A stretch of 64,000 bases of DNA, taken from positions 1 to 64,000 of the forward strand of contig NZ_KB903283.1 in NCBI RefSeq assembly GCF_000379685.1. Reading direction: 5' to 3'. The notes under the pieces were generated by a model, which was not told the origin of the DNA, ran no database searches, and was given only the letters and a program-made list of their open reading frames with translations. Positions 42,287 through 50,822 of the stretch are shown here, in pieces. This stretch comes from Catelliglobosispora koreensis DSM 44566. Lineage in GTDB: Bacteria > Actinomycetota > Actinomycetes > Mycobacteriales > Micromonosporaceae. A program made the position numbers and the translations under genes. Each line of letters begins with the position of its first letter. Position 1 is the first letter of the stretch.

Positions 42287-44554
42287 ATGAGGCTCTCCCG
42301 CGTCCTAGTGTTAGCGCTCGCCGGGGCCGCATGTGCTGTGCTACCGCAGGCACCTGCCGTCGCCGCCCCTAACACGCAAACCGTTCCCGCGATCCAGCAA
42401 TGGACCGCCGGATCCGGCACGTACACCTTCACTTCGGGCAGCCGCATCGTCGTAGATCCGGCCTTCGCGTCCGCATTGAACGGTGACGCGGCCACGTTCG
42501 CCACCGATCTGGGCGCACTGGCTGGGCGCACGATTTCCGTGACCCAGCTGGCGACCCCGGCCACCGGCGACATCTTCCTCACTCTGGGCGGCAGCGACGC
42601 CGCCGAGGGATACACGATGACGGTCGGCACCGCCATTCGCCTGCAGGGCTCCGCCTCAGCCGGCGTCTTCTTCGGCACCAGAACCGTGCTGCAACTGCTC
42701 AAGCAGTCCTACACCATCGCCGCCGGCACCGCCCGTGACTGGCCGGTCAAACCCGAACGCGGCCTGATGGTCGACCAAGGACGCAAGTTCTTCACCGTGG
42801 ACTGGCTCAAGAAGCACATCAAAGAGCTGTCCTACCTCAAGCTCAACGTCTTCCACTTCCACCTGTCCGACACGTTCGGCTCCCGGGTGCAAAGCACCAC
42901 CCACCCGGAAACCGTGTCAGCACAGCATTACACCAAGGCACAGATCGCCGAGCTCGTCGCGCTCGGCAACCAGTATCACGTGCAGGTCATCCCGGAAATC
43001 GACATGCCCGGGCACATGAACGCCATCCTGGCCCAGCACCCTGAGCTTCAGCTGGAAAACCAGTCAGGGCAACGCGATCCGTACTTCCTGGATCTGTCCG
43101 AGGCCGGCGCCTACACCCTCGTGCAGGACCTCATCACCGAATACATGCCGCTATTCCCGTCGCGCTACTGGCACATGGGCGCTGACGAATACGTCACCAA
43201 CTACTCGGCCTACCCGCAGCTGCTGACCTACGCTCGCGCGCACTATGGCGCCAACGCGACGGCGAAGGACTCGTACTACGGTTTCATCAACTGGGTCAAC
43301 GATTTGGTGCGTGCCAACGGAAAGACCCTGCGGATGTGGAACGACGGCATCAAGTCCGGCGACGGCACGATCAACCCGGCCACGAACATCCACGTCGAGT
43401 ACTGGTACAACTACGGCCTCACGCCGCAGCAACTGCTCGACCGCGGGCACACGATCTCCAACGAGTCGTGGGACCCGACCTATTACGTCCTCGGTGGCGA
43501 CAAGCCGGACAACACGTGGGCTTACGAAACGTGGCAGCCCAACCTGTTCCAGGGCGGCACGACCATCAACAACACCAGCCGCAACACCGGTTCCCGCGTA
43601 CACGTCTGGTGCGACAACCCCAACGCCGAGACTGAAGACCAGATCGCCGGGGGCATCAAGTACACGCTGCGGGTGCTCGCCCAGCAAACGTGGGGATCGC
43701 CGAAACCCGCTGCCACCTATACCTCTTGGCAGGTGATCGCCGATGCGGTGGGCCGCGCCCCAGGCTGGCCGTCAGACACCCCGCCCGGCAACCTGGCTCT
43801 CGGCAAGCCGGTAACCGCCTCCTCCACCGAGACCTCCGCGTTCCCTGCCGCCAACGCCGTTGACGGCTCCTACGGATCGCGCTGGGCCAGTGCCTACACC
43901 GATCCCTCGTGGATTCAGGTCGACCTCGGCTCAAGCGTCTCCTTGAACCGGGTCGTGCTGCGCTGGGAAGCAGCCTTCGGCCGGGGGTACCAGATTCAGG
44001 TGTCCAACGACGCCACCAACTGGACGACGGTTTACACCACCACGACCGGTGACGGCGGCGTCGACGATCTCGCGATCACCGGCACCGGACGTTACCTGCG
44101 CATGTACGGAACCGCCCGCGGCACGTCATGGGGTTACTCCCTGTGGGAGATTGAGGCCTACGGCGGTACGACCGCACCGAACAAGGCGCTGAACAAGCCC
44201 GTCGCCGTGTCGTCAACCGAGACGGCGAACTTCCCCGGTTCGTCCGCTGTGGACGGTTCAGGAACGACGCGATGGTCATCGCTTTACGTGGACCCGTCGT
44301 GGATCCGCGTAGACCTCGGCTCCACTCAGTCGATTAGCCGCGTGGTGTTGCGCTGGGAGGCGGCCTTCGGCCGGGCCTACCAGATCCAAACCTCGCCTGA
44401 CGGCACGAACTGGACGACCATCTACTCCACGGCCGCCGGTGACGGTGGCGTGGATGATGTGGCCGTTTCCGGCAGCGGGCGCTATGTGCGCATGAATGGC
44501 ACAGCACGTGGCACGAGCTGGGGTTATTCACTCTGGGAGTTCGAGATCTACTAA
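42287..44554 (+). CDS. Secreted beta-N-acetylhexosaminidase (GH20) with two F5/8C carbohydrate-binding domains
   Basis: A 755-residue exported enzyme that removes terminal GlcNAc from chitin oligomers. Signal peptide residues 1-26 (VAA cleavage). Residues about 30-150 form the GH20b N-terminal domain. The GH20 barrel runs from about 155 to 500: RGLMVDQGRKFF, HFHLSD, EIDMPGHM, and the catalytic Asp300-Glu301 pair in WHMGADEY. Two discoidin/CBM32 domains follow at about 503-630 and 635-755, both with ASSTET(S/A)xFP-like starts and SWGYSLWE(I/F)E ends; they are near-duplicates. The dre-type operator upstream ties it to the same regulator as the GlcNAc uptake genes. Confidence 0.95.
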   Translation: MRLSRVLVLALAGAACAVLPQAPAVAAPNTQTVPAIQQWTAGSGTYTFTSGSRIVVDPAFASALNGDAATFATDLGALAGRTISVTQLATPATGDIFLTLGGSDAAEGYTMTVGTAIRLQGSASAGVFFGTRTVLQLLKQSYTIAAGTARDWPVKPERGLMVDQGRKFFTVDWLKKHIKELSYLKLNVFHFHLSDTFGSRVQSTTHPETVSAQHYTKAQIAELVALGNQYHVQVIPEIDMPGHMNAILAQHPELQLENQSGQRDPYFLDLSEAGAYTLVQDLITEYMPLFPSRYWHMGADEYVTNYSAYPQLLTYARAHYGANATAKDSYYGFINWVNDLVRANGKTLRMWNDGIKSGDGTINPATNIHVEYWYNYGLTPQQLLDRGHTISNESWDPTYYVLGGDKPDNTWAYETWQPNLFQGGTTINNTSRNTGSRVHVWCDNPNAETEDQIAGGIKYTLRVLAQQTWGSPKPAATYTSWQVIADAVGRAPGWPSDTPPGNLALGKPVTASSTETSAFPAANAVDGSYGSRWASAYTDPSWIQVDLGSSVSLNRVVLRWEAAFGRGYQIQVSNDATNWTTVYTTTTGDGGVDDLAITGTGRYLRMYGTARGTSWGYSLWEIEAYGGTTAPNKALNKPVAVSSTETANFPGSSAVDGSGTTRWSSLYVDPSWIRVDLGSTQSISRVVLRWEAAFGRAYQIQTSPDGTNWTTIYSTAAGDGGVDDVAVSGSGRYVRMNGTARGTSWGYSLWEFEIY

Positions 44555-44561
44555 CAGGCAG

Positions 44562-44586
44562 GTTTACCTCACCGCACCAGGGGTAC
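44562..44586 (+). promoter_or_regulatory. Stress-sigma-like promoter for the DUF6458 gene
   Basis: GTTT at 44562-44565 and GGGTAC at 44581-44586 with a 15-base spacer, fitting GTTT-N14-16-GGGTA(C/T). The gene starts 42 bases downstream of the -10. Confidence 0.65.
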
Positions 44587-44628
44587 CGCAGGAAGTGCAC
44601 CAGACCCGGCCACTTAGGAGGCGTTGTA

Positions 44629-44895
44629 ATGGGTATCGGCGCAAGCATTTTCCTGATCGCCCTCGGAGCGATTCTCACCTTCGCCCTCGACTTCAGCGTC
44701 GGCGGCATCGATATCGACGTCGTTGGCTGGATCCTGATGGCCGCCGGCGTGATCGGCCTCGTCTTCACGACGCTGATCTGGGGACCGAGGCGGCGTGCCA
44801 CCACGGTCACCGAGCAGCGGGTGCCGGCTTCCGACCCGGTGTACACCGGACGGGGCACCGGCTACCGCCGTGTCGAAGAGGAACGTGACATTTAA
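44629..44895 (+). CDS. DUF6458 small membrane protein
   Basis: An 88-residue protein with two membrane segments (residues about 3-25 and 32-52). The sequence MGIGASIFLIALGAILTFAL, then GGIDIDVVGWILMAAGVIGL, is the DUF6458 signature. A basic, hydrophilic C-terminal tail follows (WGPRRRATT). TTAGGAGG precedes the ATG. The function is unknown; the promoter suggests stress induction. A terminator hairpin follows at 44915-44941. Confidence 0.9.
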   Translation: MGIGASIFLIALGAILTFALDFSVGGIDIDVVGWILMAAGVIGLVFTTLIWGPRRRATTVTEQRVPASDPVYTGRGTGYRRVEEERDI

Positions 44896-44914
44896 CCTCC
44901 ACTCCCGATGAACC

Positions 44915-44941
44915 GGCCCGCTGGCGTTACGCCAGCGGGCC
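44915..44941 (+). terminator. Terminator after the DUF6458 gene
   Basis: A perfect 12-base stem (44915-44926 with 44930-44941) with a TTA loop, 19 bases after the stop codon. Confidence 0.82.
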
Positions 44942-45124
44942 TCTCACTGTCCATTGTGGATAATCATGCCGAGATTGGGCCGCCGGGGTTTCGCGGCGGC
45001 GCCAAAGCGGTTACGCTGCCAACAGCACCTCGTCCCGGCGGATCCCCCCGTGTTTGCCGGGACGGGGTGTCTTATTTTGCCCATAAGGCGTTTGAGCAGG
45101 CACGTTACTGGGCAGGTAACACCC

Positions 45125-45343
45125 ATGCGCACACGATTTGATGTAATGCCTAACGAGGGCAAGTGGGAACTGCGCCGCAACGACCATCGTCTGTCGGCAC
45201 ATGAGCGCCAGGATGACGCGATCGAGGCAGGGCGGTCCGCCGCCAGATCAGAGCAGCCCAGTCAGCTGGTCGTGCACGGGCGCGATGGCAAGATCCGCGA
45301 CGAATTCATCTACGAAAGCGCTACGGCTGAAGCAGGACCTTAA
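45125..45343 (+). CDS. DUF2188-type small protein
   Basis: A 72-residue soluble protein: MRTRFDVMPNEGKWELRR, then HRLSAHERQDDAIEAGRSAA, then QLVVHGRDGKIRDEF and a short tail. This is the DUF2188 layout (W-x-(V/L), A-x-x-x-(A/G)-x-x-x-A helix, L-x-(V/I)-H-x-x-D-G). Function unknown. A CAGGT lies upstream of the ATG. The upstream open frame from 44954 has no similarity. Its 3' end overlaps the convergent dehydrogenase gene by 23 bases. Confidence 0.78.
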   Translation: MRTRFDVMPNEGKWELRRNDHRLSAHERQDDAIEAGRSAARSEQPSQLVVHGRDGKIRDEFIYESATAEAGP

Positions 45344-46502
45344 TATAGCCATCGCGCTTTTCCTGGAACTTGGCATAGGCCTCGGGCGCTTGCGACAACG
45401 GCAAGCGGTGACTGGCGAAATCGTCAACGCCCAGCGGATCGGCTCCGGTCAGCAGCGGAATGATGTCATCGGTCCAGCGGCGCACATTGGCCTGTCCCAT
45501 CCGCAGCTGGATCTGCTTGTCGAACAGCACCATCATCGGCAGCGGATCAGCCATCCCGCCGTAGACGCCCGTCAGCGAGATCGTGCCACCCCGGCGAACC
45601 GCGTCAATAGCGATCATGAAGGCCGCAAGACGGTCCACCCCAACGGTTTGCATCAGCTTGGCGGTCAGCGCATCGGGCAGCACACGGGTCGCTTTCTGCG
45701 CGGCCCAGACCACCGGAGACCCGTGCGCCTCCATGCCAACGGCGTCAATGACACAGTCGGCACCGCGCCCGTGGGTCGCATCGAGCACAAAGGACACGAC
45801 ACTTTCGTGGCTGTCGTCGTCCAAAACGGTGACACCACGGGCATACGCCCGCTGACAGCGCTCCGGCACCGGATCTACCCCGATCACCAGTTTGGCACCA
45901 CGATGCAGCGCGACACGGGCACACATGTCCCCCACCGGCCCTAGACCCAGCACGAGCACGGTCGCCTCAGGCGGCAGATCCGCGTAAGCGACCGCCTGCC
46001 AAGCCGTGGGAAGCACATCGGACAGGTAGATGTACCGGTCGTCGGGTGCACCGGGCGGCACGACGATCGGGCCGTAATGTGCTTGCGGGACCCGCAGGTA
46101 CTCAGCCTGCCCACCAGGAACAGACCCATAAAGGCGCGTATAGCCGAACAAGGCCGCGCCCTTGCCTTCATGGCGCACCTGGGTGGTTTCGCATTGCGAC
46201 TGCAGCCCCTGAGCGCACATGAAACACGTGCCGCAGCAGATGTTGAACGGCACGACGACCCGGTCACCGGGCATGAGCGAGCCGGTCTGTGAACCGGTCT
46301 CCACCACGATGCCCATCGCTTCGTGGCCAAGGATGTCCCCGGTATCCATGAACGGGCCCATGACCTCATATAAATGCAGGTCAGAACCGCAGATGCCGGT
46401 GGAGGTGACCTTGACGATCGCATCGGACGGATGCATGATCGTCGGGTCCGGGACTTCTTCCACCCGCACATCGCGGGTTCCATGCCACGTCACGGCTTTC
46501 AC
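45321..46502 (-). CDS. Zinc-dependent alcohol dehydrogenase (formaldehyde dehydrogenase-like)
   Basis: A 393-residue medium-chain dehydrogenase. Catalytic zinc ligands lie in TGICGSDLHLYE and GHEAMG. The structural zinc loop has cysteines CCGTCFMCAQGLQSQC. The NAD-binding motif is VLGLGPVGDMCARVA near residue 180. The long C-terminal half with DALTAKLMQTVGVDRL fits the glutathione-independent formaldehyde dehydrogenase-like group. GTG 46502 gives VKAVTWHGTRDVRVEEV, the family start; the frame extends to 46544 into the upstream gene's end. The substrate (alcohol or aldehyde) is not certain. Confidence 0.92.
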   Translation of the reverse strand: MKAVTWHGTRDVRVEEVPDPTIMHPSDAIVKVTSTGICGSDLHLYEVMGPFMDTGDILGHEAMGIVVETGSQTGSLMPGDRVVVPFNICCGTCFMCAQGLQSQCETTQVRHEGKGAALFGYTRLYGSVPGGQAEYLRVPQAHYGPIVVPPGAPDDRYIYLSDVLPTAWQAVAYADLPPEATVLVLGLGPVGDMCARVALHRGAKLVIGVDPVPERCQRAYARGVTVLDDDSHESVVSFVLDATHGRGADCVIDAVGMEAHGSPVVWAAQKATRVLPDALTAKLMQTVGVDRLAAFMIAIDAVRRGGTISLTGVYGGMADPLPMMVLFDKQIQLRMGQANVRRWTDDIIPLLTGADPLGVDDFASHRLPLSQAPEAYAKFQEKRDGYIKVLLQP

Positions 46503-46543
46503 GTCACCGTTGTGCCCTTGCGGCGTACCCGCAAAACGTTGCA

Positions 46544-47473
46544 CTACCTGCCAATGCGAAAACGCACCCGGGTGATGCCGTTATCCCGGACGATGGCGAG
46601 CTGATCGCACAGCTGCTGACTAAGCCAAAGGCCCCAGCCACCGGTTGTTCCCGTTCCCGGAGCTAAATATCCAGCGAGCGGATCGCCAAAACCATCGCCT
46701 TCGTCGGTCACCTCGCCCGTGAACGAATGCTCCGAGATCCACAGGCGAAGACGGCGTTTGCCGGCCCCATGGCGCAGGCTGTTGCCGGCCAGTTCCGACA
46801 CGACGAGCTGTAGCTCCTCGATGCGCTGAGGTTCGGCGCCGGTGGCAGCCGCGGCTCGGGTGACGGCCTGGCGGGCCGGCGGCAAACCGGTGAGGTCGTC
46901 AATGACGACTTCGACGGCCAGGGCGCCCGTGGCGTCGGGCAACGTCTCGGTGATCTGGGCAAACAACTCTCTCGTTGGCTGGAAGTCATCGCTCGGCCGC
47001 CGCACCGGGTCGAACACCCCAGCGTGGGTCCGCATCGCGTCGCTAAGAACCTGCGGCGCCAGGGTGCGCGTGTCGTAAGGGCACACAATCCAGGCTGGCG
47101 CGGCGGCGAATAGCTCATTGAGGGCCGACTCGTAGCGGGTCCACGTGGGATGCCGGTCAGCCGCGCCGAACGCGACCTCACCAACGATGCGGACATAGCC
47201 GTGTCCCGCGTCCGTCGCCTCGCCCAGCAGCCGCTGCCATCCGGCGATCGTGGCGGCCGGCCGGCGATACCACTCATCACGGTCAATGAAGGTGACGCGA
47301 TCGGCATCACCGCACAGATGTGCTTGCAGGACTTCGATATTGCTCCGCGTCACGGCACAGATGAGCGCGTCACCGTTGGCTAAACCATCACGGATGAACG
47401 GGCCTAGCGCCGCGGTGAATTCCGTGTCATCGGCATAGAACAAGGCGTCATGAGTCAGCCGCGTAACGTTCAT
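46544..47473 (-). CDS. MEDS-domain and HATPase (RsbW-like) regulator
   Basis: A 309-residue fusion. Residues 5-165 form a MEDS sensory domain (HDALFYADDTEF, ALICAVTRSNIEVLQ, EALNELFAA-like helix and WIVCPYDTRTL). Residues about 200-309 form an anti-sigma-type HATPase: ELQLVVSELAGNSLRHGAG (N box) and TDEGDGFGDPLAG with GGWGLWLSQQLCD (G boxes). The ATG overlaps the upstream MEDS-STAS stop. It should act as an anti-sigma or switch kinase whose activity is set by the fused sensor. Its sigma factor is not in the window. Confidence 0.88.
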   Translation of the reverse strand: MNVTRLTHDALFYADDTEFTAALGPFIRDGLANGDALICAVTRSNIEVLQAHLCGDADRVTFIDRDEWYRRPAATIAGWQRLLGEATDAGHGYVRIVGEVAFGAADRHPTWTRYESALNELFAAAPAWIVCPYDTRTLAPQVLSDAMRTHAGVFDPVRRPSDDFQPTRELFAQITETLPDATGALAVEVVIDDLTGLPPARQAVTRAAAATGAEPQRIEELQLVVSELAGNSLRHGAGKRRLRLWISEHSFTGEVTDEGDGFGDPLAGYLAPGTGTTGGWGLWLSQQLCDQLAIVRDNGITRVRFRIGR

Positions 47474-48339
47474 GAGGCCACCTCCGCTTGCTGCCATCCG
47501 CCAGGTGTCACGATATCCAGCAGCCGGTGCAGAGCGGGCGATACGCCGTCTAACCTGACGTAAGAGCTGGTCACAGCGGCCAGCATCGCCGCGGTCGCCG
47601 CATCGGTGAAGGACAGCTGAGACACATCAACCACATAAGGGCCGCAATCGTTGACCGAGGCCGGCAGCCGCTCAAGCATGGCCGCCAAAGCGTCGCGATT
47701 GGACACATCAGCCGCTCCGGAAAGCCTTAGCCCAGCGGGGCTATCGGTGTAGCGCATCCGCATCAGCGGCTCCCAGCCATTCTCCTGGTGGCCAATCGCT
47801 GTCGCAGGGTGAGCTGACGCGACGGAGGAAAGTTCCGCCGCGGTGAACAGGCGCCGGTCATAGAGGCAGACTCCCACGACTTTTCCTTGGGCGAAGACCT
47901 TGTTGACATTGGCTTCGTACCACAACAGCCGGTCAGCGTGCGGCTGATCCAAGGCGCCGATCCGGGTCGCCCACGCCATGTCAGCCGCGACGCGCAGCCC
48001 TGCCCAGCCGTCAGCGGCCGCTTGCTCCGCATGCGCCGGCCAAGTCTCGATGGTGGCCTGCGCATCGAACCAGCCACCGTCCAAATAGGTCTCCGCTGAA
48101 GCACGTATCTGCAGCTGGCCGGAGCGAAGCGCCGCACCGGCTGGCACGCCGAGCGCCTCCCACCCGGCTATCAAAGCTTCGGGCAGCCATGCATGGGTGT
48201 AGTAGAGCACCCGCTGCCGCGCTGACAAGCCGCCCGCGACATACCGCGCTGTCACCTCAACGACCGCCTGATCGTCATCAAACACCCAGCACACGTGGTC
48301 GCCGAGTTCGAGCCGGTCGATCGCCTCCTGGCCAGACAA
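47470..48339 (-). CDS. MEDS-domain and STAS (anti-anti-sigma-like) protein
   Basis: A 289-residue fusion. Residues 8-175 form a MEDS domain (LGDHVCWVFDDDQAV, RVLYYTHAWLPEALIAGW, LLWYEANVNKVF, GVCLYDRRLFTAAEL). Residues about 195-285 form a STAS domain (GLRLSGAADVSNRDALAAML, YVVDVSQLSFTDAATAAMLA). The position of the usual phospho-Ser/Thr is in the SFTDAAT region. TTG start with AAAGGGGA 6 bases upstream. Coupled by ATGA with the MEDS-HATPase gene. The pair looks like a partner-switch module with a sensor on both partners. Confidence 0.88.
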   Translation of the reverse strand: MSGQEAIDRLELGDHVCWVFDDDQAVVEVTARYVAGGLSARQRVLYYTHAWLPEALIAGWEALGVPAGAALRSGQLQIRASAETYLDGGWFDAQATIETWPAHAEQAAADGWAGLRVAADMAWATRIGALDQPHADRLLWYEANVNKVFAQGKVVGVCLYDRRLFTAAELSSVASAHPATAIGHQENGWEPLMRMRYTDSPAGLRLSGAADVSNRDALAAMLERLPASVNDCGPYVVDVSQLSFTDAATAAMLAAVTSSYVRLDGVSPALHRLLDIVTPGGWQQAEVAS

Positions 48340-48369
48340 ACGCGGTCCCCTTTCTGCCGATCCTCTAGA

Positions 48370-48396
48370 TTACCCACCCTCCCACCGCGCCTAAAC
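48370..48396 (-). promoter_or_regulatory. Possible stress-sigma promoter for the MEDS operon
   Basis: On the minus strand, GTTT (48396-48393) and GGGTAA (48375-48370) are 17 bases apart, one more than the usual maximum. The TTG start is 31 bases downstream. Weaker than the csbD site. Confidence 0.4.
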
Positions 48397-48419
48397 ATTT
48401 GTCTACAAAGGACAAAACG

Positions 48420-48454
48420 ATGGCAGGGCGCCGCACCGTCGCGCGCCCTGCCAT
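48420..48454 (-). terminator. Terminator of the esterase gene
   Basis: A 12-base perfect stem (48420-48431 with 48443-48454) with an 11-base loop, starting 6 bases after the esterase stop codon on the minus strand. Confidence 0.75.
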
Positions 48455-48460
48455 TGACGA

Positions 48461-49753
48461 TTACGCGATGGCGCAAGCAATTCCGTTGAGGGTGAACGAT
48501 GCTGGCTTGCCGCTGTCACCGGTATGGGTGGCTTGGAAGCCGATGCTGACCGAACCACTAGCGGCGATAGTCGCGTTATAGGAGACATTGCGGGCGGAAA
48601 CCGTGCCACTGGACGGCGCGTAGGTCGCGTTCCACCCGTTGATGATGGCCTGCCCACCGGGGAGCGTGAAGACCAGGCTCCAGCCGCTGACCGTGGCACT
48701 GCCAGTGTTCGTGATGGTGATAGCGCTCGTCAGCCCGGTGTTCCAGGCATTGACCGTGTACGCCACACGGCACGCACCGCCCGTGGGAGGCGGGCTCGAC
48801 GGTGGTGGGCTGGAAGGTGGCGAACTCGTGGGAACCGTGGTGTCCAGACCGAAGAACCTCAGCACCTGAGCGGCATCGACCGGAAGGTTGTGTGACACGC
48901 CCTGCATGCTGATCGCCTCAACGGGTGCCATGCCACCGGTGCCGCCGTAACGCGTGCGCGTGTAACCCGATTGCGGAGTATCCGTGAACGACGGTGTCTG
49001 GCTCAGCCCGTGCACGTTGGTCCACTGCTTGACCTGCTCGCCGAAATTCGGGTAACGCAGAATCTCATCGTTGGTGCCGTGCCAGATCTGCATCCGCGGT
49101 CGTGCCCCGGTGTAGCCGGGGTAAGCGTTGCGGACCAGATCCCCCCACTGTTGCGGCGTGCGGAGGAGCTGACCGTTGGAACACTCGCTGTTCCACTCAG
49201 ATCCGTTGGTGGTGGCGAAACACGCGAACGGGACACCGGCGAAGGAGGCTCCCGCTTTGAACACGTCTGGATAGATGCCCAGCAAAACGTTGGTCATCAT
49301 CGCGCCCGACGACGTGCCCGTGACGAAAACTTTGGCCGGGTCGGTGTTGTAGCGCTGCTGCACGTAACTGACCATCGACATGATGCCCACCGGGTCGCTT
49401 CCGCCCCCACGGCGCAACGCCGCGGGCGAGGACACATCCCAGCACAGCGAACTGCGCGTGACGGAGGGATAGATGACGATGTACCCGTACCGGTCGGCCA
49501 GCGACGCGTATTGCGTGCCGGAGTAGTAAGCCGGGCCGGAACCGCTGCAGTAATGCACCGCGACCAGGACCGCGGGCCTCGCTGCCACGCTGTCTGGCAC
49601 GTAAAGATGCATGCGAAGGTTGGTGGGGTTGGTGCCAAAGCCCGTGATTTCGGTGAGCGTCGCCGCGGACACGGGTGTGGCGAGCACCAGCGCTGTCGTG
49701 ACGGTCATGGCGGCGGCCATAGCGGCGCCAAGGAGTTTGATTCTGGTTGTCAT
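48461..49753 (-). CDS. Secreted esterase (PHB-depolymerase/acetylxylan-esterase family) with CBM2
   Basis: A 430-residue exported enzyme. Signal peptide residues 1-32. The esterase domain, about residues 35-310, has VAVHYCSGSGPAYYSG, the nucleophile elbow VTGTSSGAMMTN, IWHGTNDEILRYPNF (acidic residue) and GVSHNLPVD (His). A Ser/Pro linker (SSPPSSPPPSSPPP) leads to a family 2 carbohydrate-binding module from about residue 325 (CRVAYTVNAWNTGLTSAITI, GWSLVFTLPGG, NVSYNATIAAS). CBM2 binds cellulose or xylan, so deacetylation or feruloyl removal from plant polysaccharide is likely. The ATG at 49753 gives a clean signal peptide. Confidence 0.92.
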   Translation of the reverse strand: MTTRIKLLGAAMAAAMTVTTALVLATPVSAATLTEITGFGTNPTNLRMHLYVPDSVAARPAVLVAVHYCSGSGPAYYSGTQYASLADRYGYIVIYPSVTRSSLCWDVSSPAALRRGGGSDPVGIMSMVSYVQQRYNTDPAKVFVTGTSSGAMMTNVLLGIYPDVFKAGASFAGVPFACFATTNGSEWNSECSNGQLLRTPQQWGDLVRNAYPGYTGARPRMQIWHGTNDEILRYPNFGEQVKQWTNVHGLSQTPSFTDTPQSGYTRTRYGGTGGMAPVEAISMQGVSHNLPVDAAQVLRFFGLDTTVPTSSPPSSPPPSSPPPTGGACRVAYTVNAWNTGLTSAITITNTGSATVSGWSLVFTLPGGQAIINGWNATYAPSSGTVSARNVSYNATIAASGSVSIGFQATHTGDSGKPASFTLNGIACAIA

Positions 49754-49893
49754 AGGAGTGATCGATCCTCCGGAACAAAGGCATGCGCGGGTATGAGATC
49801 GATGGCTGCCCGGCGCCCGACCGTTTCCGGCTCCTGAAACAATGAGCAGTATCACTGCCAGCGGTCAGCGTTGGCAAGTTCTATGCTTGCCGC

Positions 49894-50769
49894 ATGCCCG
49901 TCCCGTTCGCTGAAGCCTTCGACGCGGAATCGTTGCTGGCCGCCGCCGCCGAAGAAGCCGGTCCCTGGGATCTGTCCCAGGTGATCTGGCACGAAGGCTC
50001 TGACAACGTCATCCTGGAGACCGCTGACGGCTGGATGCTGCGTTTCCCGTTCGACGACGAGTCCAACTTCGAGCAGGAGACACAACTTCTCGGCCTGCTT
50101 AACGGCCGGCTCCTCACGCCCGTGCCGGTGGTGGAGTGGACCGGCAAGAAGACCCGTTTCGCCGCCTATCGCAAGCTTCAGGGTGCCGCGTTCGACCCCG
50201 CTCAGTACCAGCTGGTGTCGGAATTTCAGCGCGAAGCGCTCGCGAGCTCGCTGGCGCGCTTCCTCGCCGCCCTGCACGACAGCCTGACTCCGGCCGAAAC
50301 GGCGAGCCTGGACATCGCCGTGCTCGATCCCAAGGCCGAGCTCGATCTGCTCGTTCGCGAGATGCGCTGGCTCCCGCCCGCGCACCGCCATCGCCTTGAC
50401 GGCCTGGTCGGCCAGTTCGCCGCGATGTGGGTCGCCGGTGAGCCTGACGAGCCGCTAGTGTTGCTGCACAACGACTTTCAGCCAGATAACTTGGTGTTCG
50501 CTGAGCCTGTGGGTGAGCTGACCGGGGTGTGGGACTTTGGCTCGGTCAGGCTGGGGCCGCCCGCGTTTGACTTCCGCTACTTCGACAACGCGCCGGCCGA
50601 TCTGCTCGAACGCATGGCCGGGCACTACCAGATGCTCACGACCCGCCCGATCGATGTGGAAGCGGTGGTGGTGGCTAACCGCATCGAAGACCTCTTCGAC
50701 ATCCTCCAGGCCCGGCGCCTCGATTTGCTCGATACGCTTCTCGCTCAGTGGAGTCAGCCGCCAAGCTGA
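49894..50769 (+). CDS. Aminoglycoside-phosphotransferase-like kinase
   Basis: A 291-residue APH/choline-kinase-fold protein. The catalytic loop is LLHNDFQPDNLVF (Asp and Asn, near residue 191) and the metal-binding motif is GVWDFGSVRLGPPAFDF. The N-lobe ATP region is VIWHEGSDNVILETADGWMLRFPF. The loop H-N-D instead of H-G-D is a modest variation. It could phosphorylate a sugar, an amino-alcohol or an antibiotic; nothing nearby decides. It is divergent from the esterase gene across 140 bases and followed by a terminator. Confidence 0.87.
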   Translation: MPVPFAEAFDAESLLAAAAEEAGPWDLSQVIWHEGSDNVILETADGWMLRFPFDDESNFEQETQLLGLLNGRLLTPVPVVEWTGKKTRFAAYRKLQGAAFDPAQYQLVSEFQREALASSLARFLAALHDSLTPAETASLDIAVLDPKAELDLLVREMRWLPPAHRHRLDGLVGQFAAMWVAGEPDEPLVLLHNDFQPDNLVFAEPVGELTGVWDFGSVRLGPPAFDFRYFDNAPADLLERMAGHYQMLTTRPIDVEAVVVANRIEDLFDILQARRLDLLDTLLAQWSQPPS

Positions 50770-50779
50770 CACGATGGGA

Positions 50780-50814
50780 GGCCGCCCGGGTCTCCACTAC
50801 AGATCCGGGCGGCC
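50780..50814. terminator. Terminator between the kinase gene and the anchored-repeat operon
   Basis: GGCCGCCCGG (50780-50789) pairs with CCGGGCGGCC (50805-50814) around a 15-base loop. It lies between two convergent stop codons and can serve both. Confidence 0.72.
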
Positions 50815-50822
50815 CCTCATGG

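Noticed and set aside
43800-44554. Long direct repeat in DNA from the two F5/8C modules
   Set aside because: The similarity is explained by duplication of a protein domain inside one gene, not by a mobile or regulatory repeat.
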